Shown piece after piece: positions 24,375 to 36,847 of a stretch of DNA of 64,000 bases (within the stretch, counting starts at the first letter, position 1; each line of letters begins with the position of its first letter). Made by a program: the position numbers and the translations under genes. The notes below the pieces were generated by a model. It was not told where the DNA came from, ran no database searches, and worked only from the letters and a program-made list of their open reading frames with translations. This DNA is from Glossina fuscipes (taxonomy: Eukaryota > Arthropoda > Insecta > Diptera > Glossinidae). Location: contig NW_023998426.1 of NCBI RefSeq assembly GCF_014805625.2, positions 555,034 through 619,033 on the forward strand. The letters run 5' to 3'.

Positions 24375-25310
24375 ATAAAATGTACGAGGCATGTCTGAAA
24401 AGTTTCAATCTGTAATAAAAAAAAAAACATATTTTTTTTTTTGCAAAAGTCAACATCATCGCAGTCTCCGCTTGGTACGTTTTTCCTCATACGATTGAAA
24501 TCGTTTTCCGTGGAGAAACTTTTTGAGATTTTTTAATATATATTATCTTGAGGGTTAGGTCTAAAAAATGTGAACGTATTCGTTGCCTTGTGGCAGATCC
24601 ATTGTTTTTATTCTCGTATGAGTAGAATCGGAGTGCAATGAACAGTCAGTTTTCTCGTGCATGCTCGTCGGACGTGTTCTTAGTCTCTGCCATTCCTCTA
24701 AGCTCAATCGACGGTAATTCCGTCTTTCCAGCGTTGCACCAACATGTTCTGAAACAAATGCTGCCACCATCATTGAACTGTTTAGAGATTTCCTAGGTGG
24801 GCAATTCGCGACATGGCCTAATAGGTCTATTATATTGTTAGGACTCTCACGATTCCCACCATATTCTTCGGTTCGGAGCGCCATATTGTGTCTGGCGTTA
24901 TGACGTGTGCACCAAACACCTGGTGCCTGGTTCTGCAGACGAATGCGATGTGATGGCACATTTCAATTGTTGACTGGATGTGGCTGGGATTGGATGTATC
25001 CATATTTTTCATTCTCTTTGAGACAACTCTCATCCGTATAGAAACCGATGACCAAATGTAGGTTGTCATCGGATATATCCATATTTTTCACGTGACATCT
25101 GAGAAAGGTATGGCCCGTGCAGTAACCGATCAAAAATAGGTCGCTTCTCCCTATCTACAGCAGGTTGTATAATAAGCCGGGAGACTTCATAAATCTTTTT
25201 CCTTCTGCGCCACTGAATAAAACCTTTATGTTCGCCTGGTAAACTTTTCAGACATTCTGCGTATGTGTTTGTTAAAGAGAACGCCTGCATAATAAAGCAA
25301 CATTTCATAT
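24375..25310 (-). other. Unidentified region, possible decayed mobile element
   Basis: Three overlapping minus-strand frames (25066-25308, 24830-25069, 24561-24959) run one after another in DNA less AT-rich than its surroundings. Their products are rich in Arg, Trp, Cys and His rather than Phe/Tyr/Lys, unlike background frames. At the left edge, TACGAGGCATGTCTGAAAAG (24379-24398) resembles the start of some Tc1/mariner terminal repeats, but I found no matching partner. A piece reading LLHGPYLSQM (minus, near 25100-25130) faintly resembles the GHG-containing segment near the end of LINE proteins. No assignment is justified. Confidence 0.2.
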
Positions 25311-27169
25311 TATAGATTATTCCATAGCATTAATAATTTATTTTATCATATCACTTATTCGCGACAGCAGCTTATGGCGTTGATAACAAACCTCATGGGC
25401 ATGCAGTGACTATTGCTGTCCCTGATATAATAGTAATTATATATCATATGTTAATTATGCATTCATCGCGTCGTATCGAAAAGAGAATTTCTGCTATAAA
25501 TATTGAATCAATTTAATTACTGATTATTGATATTTAACAACAAATGATCGAAATGGTCAAAATTAAAAAACAAATATGAAATTAAATTAGTTTTCATAAC
25601 ATTTTGAGTTTAATTGTTACTGAAAAATGATTACGAGACGACCGTGATTCGAGAAAAGGGTTATGTGTCACAGATATTTAAGATTTAATATATTTCATTT
25701 TAATCGTTTTATTCGTTCGTCATGGAAGAATAGGGATAAAACAGATATGTAAAATTGTACGGACAGAAAGTAAAAGTGTCTGCATTTGAATCTATTTGGA
25801 TATGATATCCAGCTCTTGAAACCATCACATTTCCTCATTATGGACTGTATCTTCAATATTATTTTATCCATTCATTTAGGCATCATTTTCTTGCGCCTTT
25901 AGATGTATGAGCCCTTACCATGAACAGAGGAATAGGTAAGAATCGGAACTGTTCTCAAGTCTCATTGCGGTATAGGAAACACATCCGCTAGGCTGCGGCG
26001 ACGATCATTTGCTATATTGCTATCACTTTCCTCACTTCCTTCTGACCGTCAACATGTTGCGCGACTATCCCATGTTCACATCTGCCCTTTAACTATTCAT
26101 ATTTTGCTATTTAAGTTCGAGTAGACTATACCTCAGCTACTTTCTTTTATAAAGTAAACATTATCTTAGAAGACTATGTACGTAGGTACGTGAAAGGGTT
26201 GGCCTATGTGTAAAAGGGCTATCGTCGATTATCGTTTTTGCCTTCGGTGTAACAATATGAAAACTGATTAGTGGTAAAGATGTCTTCTTAAAAATGATTA
26301 AGTATTTTCTATATATTCTCCGTAAGACTAACACATTGAACACCATCCTTAGGCAAATTAGTTTTCGCTTATGTGGCTTTGTCGATACGAAAATTAATGA
26401 TAGCTTCTGTTATTTAAAATCGCGCTGGATAATTGTACCGTTCACATGCCAATATGCACGATCGCGCTTTCATTCCACAACATAGCGACTCGAATCTTTT
26501 CAAATGTCATTATCACTCTTCAACTAGTGACAAATGCGCACAAGGACAAAAATTTCTTACGCGATATCGTATACAGGATTATTGCTTTATTCAATACTTA
26601 CCTTACTTGTTGGACATTCAGAAGAAAGATAATTATCACGACTTGTACGTGTGCGCTTCTGATGCAAAACATTGTTATTGAAGCAACCCATTCTTCTACT
26701 ATGCTTACCATTCCGAGGTGAGTTATTAATGCCCTAAAATATTTTATATTTTTACTTCCTCTTTCAGAAGATAGCATAAGTTAACTTACTTTGTAAACTG
26801 TGCGAGAAGTACATATGCATGTCCCGATTGGCAGTCCTGCTGGACTTTCGTTTGATTTTCGTTTGGTTTTGTGGTAGAAAAACTTTCACGCGTTTCTCGA
26901 CATCGTCTTGTTCGGCGTCATTGCAATTCCAAAGGCGGTGAGCTTCACGACGACGGCAAAGATTTCTTAGAGATACAAACGCTTTTTTGCCGCCTATAGT
27001 TACTCTTGCCAACAACAAGTCTTGTACGTAGGAGATGTTATTAGTCGCAAATTTCTTATTCTAGCATTTAAATGTTAAGGACATGTGAACATGAAAGCGC
27101 TAAAAAACCTAGAAAAAAATGAAATTTTTCGCTTTAACACCATTCGTTGTTTGGCCGATCTATTCATAT
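25311..27169. other. No gene seen
   Basis: AT-rich DNA. Overlapping small frames at 26294-26721 (+) and 26764-27018 (-) have no recognised motif. Confidence 0.5.
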
Positions 27170-27591
27170 TGTTGCGAAATTCGATTTTCTGGATAGGGTT
27201 CGTATCACAAGATCGTGGACATTCTTTTTAAGAGAAATACACTTTCACGTTTTCACCACAAGACTCTTTTATTTACAATCAATTTCTTTAAGGTTAGGAT
27301 TAGTTACATTTTACTTTGGTGATACTTTCGACTTCTCAACTCTAATAATCTTTTTCGACTCAAATGATCTTGCCCGACTGACTCTGCCTTCCGAGAATAG
27401 TCTATTTTTATGCCTTTTTACAAGCATATTACTATTACCTAAGTTCATGGCATCCGCCATCCGCTTTACCGCTAATCGTTTTCCTCGGCCGATGCGCCGC
27501 GAACGTGCACTTGGGTTTTCCCTCTCTAGGTTATTTATTGTTTGGGAAAATCAATTAGTTGGAATGAACTGGATTTGGGATTTCCGTGACA
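27170..27591 (-). mobile_element. Solo LTR of a Ty3/gypsy-like retrotransposon
   Basis: A 422-bp unit that begins TGTTGCGAAATTC and ends CCGTGACA, that is TG...CA with a short imperfect inverted end. It is flanked by ATAT (27166-27169) and ATAC (27592-27595), a 4-bp target duplication with one mismatch. It closely matches, in inverse orientation, the LTR at 35929-36337. No internal retrotransposon sequence adjoins it. The orientation is inferred from the AATAAA signal in the partner. The 154-codon open frame across it (27147-27611, +) is not a gene. Confidence 0.65.
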
Positions 27592-28692
27592 ATACGTTTA
27601 TTTCAAAATGATTACAAAAACGACTTTCATCCAATAACTAGAAGAAGCACAAAACTAACCCAAACTCAAAACTTAAGCTAATACTACCATTGATAATAAT
27701 AAGACAAATATAAGATATTTATTTAATGCTAACTTCTTCTTATGCGCATTTAATTATATAATTAATTACATTACCCAGCACGACAAACATTTGTTACTAA
27801 GGAGACTAAAATAGTCCTTATAAAAAAAAATTCTATCCATTTTCTATTACTTCCATTTTTAAATATAGTGTATTCGCTACTTTCTTTCAACCTATAACCC
27901 TCGCCGATCATGATCGTGCTCGCACGAATAGGGAACACTGCCCTAGTGACAGCTCGCATGCAAGTATATGCATGTGCCTGTATAAATATGTATGCACATA
28001 TACATATGTGTGACTTCTTTAGGGTGTATTTAGGGCGTATTAACAAAACGGTATACATTGTTAGAAGCTGATCTTATCTGGCAAATATACTGTGAGGACT
28101 ATTAATTAGTATAAAATTTTTAAATATTTGTGAAAAAACATCAATCAAACAAACAAGTATTGTTTATTCAACTTGCCTATTATAGCCATTTTGAAGCAAT
28201 TTAATGACATCTCTTAAGCGTTATTAATTCATTATTCATTCAATAAACTATTTTCATTTTTTATCTACTTTTTAATTTCGATTTTTCAGCAACATTGAAA
28301 TAAATGTCACCACATGCTCTTACCCAAATAACCTCAACCTTCATCGTATTACTGTCGACTAGAAAGTTGCATATGACCACATAGTTACTTGTAGTAGCAA
28401 TGTTCGCAAGTGTACTATAAAAAATATTATGGTTTCATGTACAGCAGTAACCATATTGTTGTGTCAACCATATATTCATATAGAGAAATTTATTAAAAGC
28501 CGTAAATTTAATTTGTTTACTCTGAGTGTCATTCTTCTTCTCTGTCTTTTCTTTCCAGACAACGGATACTGTATATGAAGCAATAGCAGGAGTAGTATGC
28601 AACGCTCTAAATGACACCATATAATAAAATAGACGACATCGTCAGCTACGACGAGGAAGGGGAATAGTACGAGAGGCTTCTTAACGAATTTG

Positions 28693-28728
<36 letters not shown>

Positions 28729-28877
28729 TATTCGATACTTTGAACTAAACCATGTACGTTGCGTTCCTGTAAAAGTTTCTATTAAAATATTATAGAGAAA
28801 GAAATTTAAGTTTTGTGTTAAGATTTTATTTATTTTTTTTTTGTCTTAAATTTTAAATTTTTTAAATGTCTTTTTAG
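27592..28877. other. Upstream or intronic DNA before the coding exon
   Basis: No gene seen. A run of about 40 T lies at 28696-28735. A pyrimidine-rich tract ends in CTTTTTAG at 28870-28877, a plausible splice acceptor for an exon that starts at 28878 and runs into the first coding exon. Confidence 0.4.
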
Positions 28878-29003
28878 TTGAAGGCTTCACTGAAAAAAGA
28901 CATAGTTTGTAGTTAAAATTTAAATAAGACAGAGTCACTTAGAGAAAGAAAAGAAGAATTATATAGCAGTGCGCATAAAATTTTTTGTTGTGAGAGAGTC
29001 ACC

Positions 29004-29036
29004 ATGTCACATGGGGGCGACCAGGAATGTATGTAA
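29004..29036 (+). promoter_or_regulatory. Short upstream frame or true start of the F-BAR gene
   Basis: ATG at 29004 in good context (ACC before it) opens a 10-codon frame (MSHGGDQECM) that stops at 29034-29036. It overlaps the next ATG at 29027 in another frame. Either it is an overlapping upstream frame, or it is the real start. The GTATGT at 29029 and the TTTCCAG ending at 29045 have matching phases, so exon 29004-29028 would join 29046 onward in frame, but only 17 nt lie between them, too short for a normal intron. Confidence 0.3.
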
Positions 29037-30323
29037 TATTTCCAGTTGAAGAACTCATCTTGATGACATACGGTGCCTCTATACCACGCATAGCTCCACG
29101 ACCAACACTTGATTGTCTGCGTGAACCTAAAGTACCAATTTATATACCTGTCAGAAGTCAACCCAAGTCTTTTGGACTACAAACACCTTTATCGCCAACA
29201 ATTCCTAGTGTTATATTTAAGGATCCCGTCTTAGCATCAGGTTTTATCGAACCGGAACCAGTAGCAGTACCGTTTAACAGTGAGATAAACCTTAGTTGCT
29301 TGCCACCACGTCCTTCTCCTTTATTAAGTGCGAACCGTGGTTCCCTTACTTCGCTGAAGAGAGCGCCTTCCCTTCAAAGGACACCGCAATTGCCACCTAA
29401 AATACAAACTGAGTCCTTTAAATATTCACCTAATCTGCCCCCTAAAGCACCTATGTATAATGATTTAAAAATGCGTGCGGCACAGCAACAAGAACAACAG
29501 CAACAGCAGCAACAACAGCAAGGCACGAGCGCAAGTTCTGGTTCGCGACGTCCTACTTTAGAACGTGGCACGGCCATAAGTCGTGGAAGTACACCTTTGC
29601 GCTCTCCCGCTCCTTTAAATGCCATATACGATGAGGACGAGGCAGCCGGTGGTGGTGGCGATTATGCGGCAGGATCCGCGAGAAGAGAAAGAAGTCCTAG
29701 TATACTATTGGAGTTAGCGCCGCCCGATCCAACACAACCTCGATTAGGCCCCGGTTGGGGTCGACCTATGTCACCCATGGATTTGCCTCCCGAAAAGTCA
29801 TCATCTTCACGATCTCCAAAATTACTACTAAAACCTAAATTGCATATACCCCTGGGAAAATTGGGACGTTCCGTTTCGTCGGAACCAAGAGAATCAAATA
29901 GACTGCGTGAGGATCTGCAATTGCATGTAGAGAATCCTATATTTAATACGGAGAATCTAAGACAAAGAAATTTCGATGTGTTCTTTGATGCCGGAGAGCC
30001 GGTATATAAACTGCAACCTAAGTCACCGTTATCTGCGCCTACCGATTCCGCCTCAGGTGGTAGTAATTCACCGCCTTTAAGCAATTATGCTGGAGTTTAT
30101 GATCCTTTATCGAAGAAGAGCAACCGAACTACGAAGGGAGGTTTATTTGCCCGATCGCCGCGCGAGGAGAGAGCTTTGGCAATGCGTTCGAAAAGTACAG
30201 ATCATTACGAAGATGCCCATGGAGGACGTTCAGCTTCATTAGGTGCCGGAGGAGCAGCCAGTACAGTTAGTGGCGGCGGTGTCAGCGGTGAAGCTGGCGG
30301 TAGTGGCAGTGTGCCCCAGAAAG
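29027..30323 (+). CDS. F-BAR protein, coding exon 1 (disordered N-terminal region)
   Basis: Encodes about 432 residues in one open frame. The region is rich in Pro, Ser, Arg and Gly and has no recognisable fold. It contains several PxxP-type SH3-ligand-like segments (LPPRPSPLL, QLPPKIQ, LPPKAPMY, residues about 93-142), a polyglutamine tract (about residues 153-166, mixed CAG/CAA) and a glycine-rich end. I end the exon at AAAG|GTGACA (G at 30323, phase 1) because this joins exon 2 in frame; the frame otherwise stops at 30356-30358. The start is uncertain: ATG 29027 is the first in frame, 29063 (MTYGASIP) is the next, and 29004 may be the real start through a lost intron. The role is probably binding SH3 partners and regulation of the membrane-binding part; that is inference. 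Confidence 0.8.
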
Positions 30324-31158
30324 GTGACAGGTGCCCCCAACAAATTCATAATCTTTAAAATCTAATCGTATTATTAGTTACAGTTAGTGACAGCTTGTCA
30401 AAGTAAAATGACTAGCAAATGAATCCCACAGTGGAAACATTTGTGTGGCATAACCACGAGTAATGTTGGAATGGAATGCAGCTAACCTTTTAAAATATTT
30501 CTAAAAATTCGAAGATTAAATTTTTTAAATTCTCGTTGTCTTGTTAAATATTGCGTTAAATATTCGTTTTTGTAATGCATCCCAGTTTAAGTCAACTACT
30601 TGAAGATTTCCGTTATACTTCATCAGTATAATATGGGAATTAATAAATCAATAAATTTTTTTTTGTTTTGCATAGCTGTAAATCATCACGCGCGTTAAGT
30701 GGTTAAAATTTCATAGCACACAAAAATACGTAATAAATAATACACGCAAATGCACTTTACCCAAAGGTCGTTTAATATCAATAAATGTCACATGGCAATG
30801 TAAATCGAAAAACTTAAACGCACTCATAAAATAACTGCAATCAAATACTAGTTATTAACTGGAACGATCTCTTAATCCTGCAAAAAACAAAAAACATAAA
30901 AAAGAAGAAGAAGAAGAAGAAGAGAAGGGACAATAGTTAAATTCAAAAAGCTTAACAATTTTTATTTCTCTTGTTTTGATTGGATTTCTGATGTTGTCGT
31001 TGTTGTTCTTGTTGTTATTGTTATTATTTTTCATTTCTGTTCTTGATTGATTTGTTATTTGTTTGTTTCTGTTTTTGTTATTGTTTTTGTAAACTTTTCT
31101 TTTCAATTTTAATTAACTTCCAAAAACTAATCTCAAATTTGATTTCGTTTCTATTTAG

Positions 31159-31356
31159 ATTTCTTGGGAAAATTTTCAAGTGGTCCAAAAAGTCGTAGTT
31201 TGTTTGGGTGGAGGGGACCACATGGTGGTTCCCTTAACCCCGCACTATCAACTAGTATGGCGTCTTATACGGGTGTACTTAAGGATTATGGACACATTAG
31301 TTTAAACGAGGCTTTTAAATCCCAAAATAATGTCAACTTTAAGTTAATTAAAACCG
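31159..31356 (+). CDS. F-BAR protein, coding exon 2
   Basis: Bounded by TTCTATTTAG|AT (acceptor AG at 31157-31158) and ACCG|GTAAGT (donor at 31357). It is phase 1 on both sides, so the G of exon 1 plus AT gives Asp and the reading continues DFLGKFSSGPKSRSLFGWRG. The 66 residues are basic and serine-rich at the start and then lead into the first helix of the next module (LNEAFKSQNNVNFKLIKT). It joins exon 3 across a 12.15-kb intron. Confidence 0.85.
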
Positions 31357-31564
31357 GTAAGTATTACGTAAATTAATTATTTCGATTATCATAATAAAAA
31401 TCCATAATAGAAAATTCTTGATCGAATCAAGTCCGAAGGGAAATATCCGAGAAGATTTCAAGTCTTCGTATGAGTCTAAAGTTCTCATTTGGCAAGTAGA
31501 GAGGAGGAAAGTTTTTAATTAAAATTCATAGCTATCCATAAAGCGAACCATCCGTATCTGCTCT

Positions 31565-31810
31565 TATTGCACCCTACACCACTTGTTTTACAAGAGTATA
31601 TTAAGTTAGCGCGCAGAGTTGAGAGAATCCTGCCTTCTATTATACTGATCGATTCACGCTGTTGAAAACGGTTCGAATCGGAGCACTTCCCCGATCATTT
31701 CCCATATAACATCGTATTTGGAAAAACAACTTATTTTTAATGACTAAATTAAGCGAAGTAGTGGAGGGTACTTAATAGTGTACCGTGAGCAAATATAATA
31801 CTTTTACTTT
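31565..31810 (+). repeat. Dispersed repeat family A copy, short
   Basis: Starts CACCCTACACCACTTGTTTT and contains ATACTGATCGATTCACGC and GAAAACGGTTCGAATCGGAG. The usual GTCTGTCC block is deleted. Confidence 0.6.
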
Positions 31811-34045
<2,235 letters not shown>

Positions 34046-34215
34046 TTATTGCCTTTCAGCATCAACGCTTTTCATTTGCCACCTTACTCTCTTCCATCTA
34101 TTCGCCGTATTTACTAAGCATCTATCAAAGTGCCAGCAGAGTGATGGCTTAAGTGGTTTTCCGTTCAATGAGTTGCAACTCATACATAATGACGTTGACA
34201 AGGTTTTCGTTTCAG
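34046..34215 (-). pseudogene. Short mariner transposase fragment
   Basis: The + strand segment GGTTTTCCGTTCAAT ... TTGCAACTCAT (about 34157-34190) nearly matches 16340-16372 in the Mos1-like relic, which encodes the linker after the first helix-turn-helix. On the minus strand the following piece reads WQMKSVDAERQ, resembling the end of the second DNA-binding region of mariner transposases. It is too short and too decayed to assign further. Confidence 0.35.
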
Positions 34216-34540
34216 AGAATTCAAAAGTACAGCGAAAAGACAATACAATAGAGAGGGGGACACTTAACTCAATCAAATGTCAAGTGCATTTTCCCATATA
34301 TCTACATAAAAATTACATATATTAATATAATCATTCTTTTGTTGCTCAAAAAGACGGAAAGGTATTCTGGGGAATTGCCCTTTTTTGTTTTCAAGAGACG
34401 TTAAACTAGCCGCTATTTCCGTTAATGGTTTTTCAATGTGTATGTGATTGCCATCTCTCCGATAAATCGTCTATGATAATAAAATGGTCCTTGTGTTGTG
34501 AACAGATTTCTTGCTAACTTAATCCCAGATGATGTTAGAC

Positions 34541-35052
34541 AAATGACAAGAATCAGATTTGTAGCATGGATTTAACGTGGGTTAAGCCTGCCGTGATGCC
34601 TTAACCCCACGGTGGCCCAAGCCAATTTAAGCGTAATATACGCCCCCTGGCGAGTTAGACAATTCCCACAGAGGGGGGGGCCTAAGCAGCACCAGAATCC
34701 AGAACAGTTTATTGCGTATGGATCAATAAACACAACTCTGGTCAGGGGTGAGGCCTAGCGGCACTCGATTGTTCCACTTTGGCTTCGAACTGCCAAATGG
34801 CAAGAATCAGAATTTGTAGCAAGGGTTTATCATAGGTTCCTGCCTGAAAGGCTTAACCCCACGGTGGCCCAAGCCACTTTAAGCGTACTACGCCCCCTGG
34901 CGAGTTAGACAATCCCCACAGAGGGGGGGGGGCCTAAGCAGCACCAGAGTCCAGAACAGTTTATTGCTTATGGATCAATAAACCCAACTCTGGTCAGTGG
35001 TGAGGCGTAGCTGCACTCGATTGTTCCACTTTGGCTTGGAACTGCCAAATGG
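34541..35052. repeat. GC-rich tandem duplication, 253-bp unit
   Basis: Two consecutive copies of one unit, marked by AAATGRCAAGAATCAG at 34541, 34795 and 35047 (spacings 254 and 252). The copies are about 90% identical and much more GC-rich than the flanks. Shared landmarks are CTTAACCCCACGGTGGCCC, TACGCCCCCTGGCGAGTTAG, a G-run of 8 in the first and 10 in the second, and an imperfect hairpin from CCAGA ... GTTTATTG to CAATAAAC ... TCTGG. There is no open frame. I do not recognise the family. Confidence 0.8.
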
Positions 35053-35928
35053 CAAGAATCAGAGCGAGGCTTGTGAAAACTAAGGAAAAAGCGTAAAATG
35101 TGGTCATTTACGTTCTATTCTTCGCTAAGTAAGTTCAAAGCCGATTGCAAGTTGATCTAGAATCTTTTGGCAAAATTGTATGCATCGATAAGGGTCATAT
35201 CGCATAGGTCAATAACGAATTTTTTTTTTAATATCACTAATCAGTTAGGAGCTGCATTCTATATCTGTAACGCGATAATGATCAGAAAAAAATTCGCTAT
35301 GTCGTGCAACATTGCTTCACTGATTCACAAAAAATGGATGTAGGTTCGTCCATGGACTTAGGTGTTTTATTCGATCATAGGCTTTTATTAAGCGGTAGTT
35401 TGAGGACCTTGACGTTATTTACGTAACAACAAGACTTAGACAGCGCTTAGTGAGATCTGAATACTGGAATATGCACCCTTCCTATAGGTGCTGTTTAGAT
35501 TTAAAAGAATCCGTTCAAAAGCAGTTCCTAATCTTTGCCCTTAAAAATATGAGCTTGGATCCGCTTGCCTCTTAGACTCTTTGCGAGAATAGCTAGCTTG
35601 GCTAACCTTGCCGTCATTTGAAAAACGTAGATTTGTCTTTGGTGTTTTCTTCTTAATGAGGTCAATAAACGTTACCATCAATTCGCCGACAATACTTGAG
35701 AATATAAACTTTAATGTCCCGAACGATTTCTCTAGGAACTGTACCTTCATAAAACTTAGTCCAGATATAAATACGAGCTTTTTAATTTTCTTCCGGTTCT
35801 TTGCAAAAATTTAGATGATGTCTGCAGTTTATCCTCAATATCGGATTCATCAAAAACTTCCATATCAATTCTCCTAAATAGGCGCACTTTGCCTAAGTCA
35901 TAACTAAATTAGCTTCTAATCTTGATAT
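35053..35928. other. Intronic DNA without recognised feature
   Basis: Small overlapping frames near 35541-35814 on both strands have no motif. Nothing supported. Confidence 0.45.
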
Positions 35929-36337
35929 TGTTACGGAAATCCTAAATCCAGTTCATTCCAACTAATTGATTTTCCCAAATAATAAATAACCTAGAGAGGG
36001 AAAACCGAAGTGCACAATCGCGGCGCTTCGGCCGAGGAAAACGATTAGCGGAAACGCGGATGGCGGATGCCATGAACTTAGGTAATAGTTATACGATTGT
36101 AAAAATGTTTGTAAATAGACTACTCTCGGAAGACAGAGTCAGTCGGACAAGAAAAAGAATATTAGAGTTGAGAAGTCGAGAGTATTGCCAAAGTAAAACG
36201 TAACTAATCCTAACCTTAAAGAAATTGATGGTAAATAAAAGAGCCTTGTGGTGAAGACATGGAAATGTATTTCTCTTAAAAAGAATATCCACGATCTAGT
36301 GATACGAACCGTATCGAGAAAACCGAATTTCGTAACA
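35929..36337 (+). mobile_element. Solo LTR of a Ty3/gypsy-like retrotransposon
   Basis: A 409-bp unit starting TGTTACGG and ending CGTAACA, so TGTTACG/CGTAACA are perfect inverted ends. It is flanked on both sides by ATAT (35925-35928 and 36338-36341), a perfect 4-bp target duplication. AATAAA at 36234-36239 about 100 bp before the end suggests the retroviral sense is plus. It is the inverse partner of the LTR at 27170-27591, 8.3 kb away. Confidence 0.75.
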
Positions 36338-36847
36338 ATATCTTCATGCAAGTCGAAAATTAAACAACATTTTTTTCCTATTATCGGTTGCCGAGCTTTT
36401 GCATGCTTGCAATGGCTTGGGGGTTTACCTATAACAAGGATTAAGGATTGCTAGATATCTACATGATATTTTTTTTTTTATGCATCCATCAACTTTGTTC
36501 TACTTTTCTTATTTTTTCTTTATTCCTCTTTAAATACTTTTTAATCGTTATTAGCAACACTTAGCACAAAATTTATTTCTAAGAGCAGGTTAAATTTGTT
36601 TGTTTACTTATGCTAGCTTAATAATTTCACGTGTGAATAAAATAAAAGAAAATAAAAAATGAGGAAGAAAGTTGTATTCGGCGTTGGCCGAATCTTGCAT
36701 ACCTACTACTATGCTTTTCAAATTTTACTTAACAATTTCTTATATTTGATACCCATATCGCTGGTATTATTAAGAAAAAATTAATCCATTAACTCGCTTT
36801 GTCTATTATATTGATTTTAGAATTAATCCATTTTTAGACAGATAATA

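Noticed and set aside
24379..24398. TACGAGGCATGTCTGAAAAG as a mariner terminal repeat
   Set aside because: Resembles some Tc1/mariner ends, but no inverted partner or TA-bounded unit was found.
27147..27611. 154-codon plus-strand open frame
   Set aside because: It spans the solo LTR exactly and is partly shared with the inverted LTR at 36089-36351. LTRs are not expected to code here.
29374..30084. Minus-strand open frames with poly-Cys
   Set aside because: Antisense of exon 1; the poly-Cys is the antisense of the CAG/CAA polyglutamine tract.
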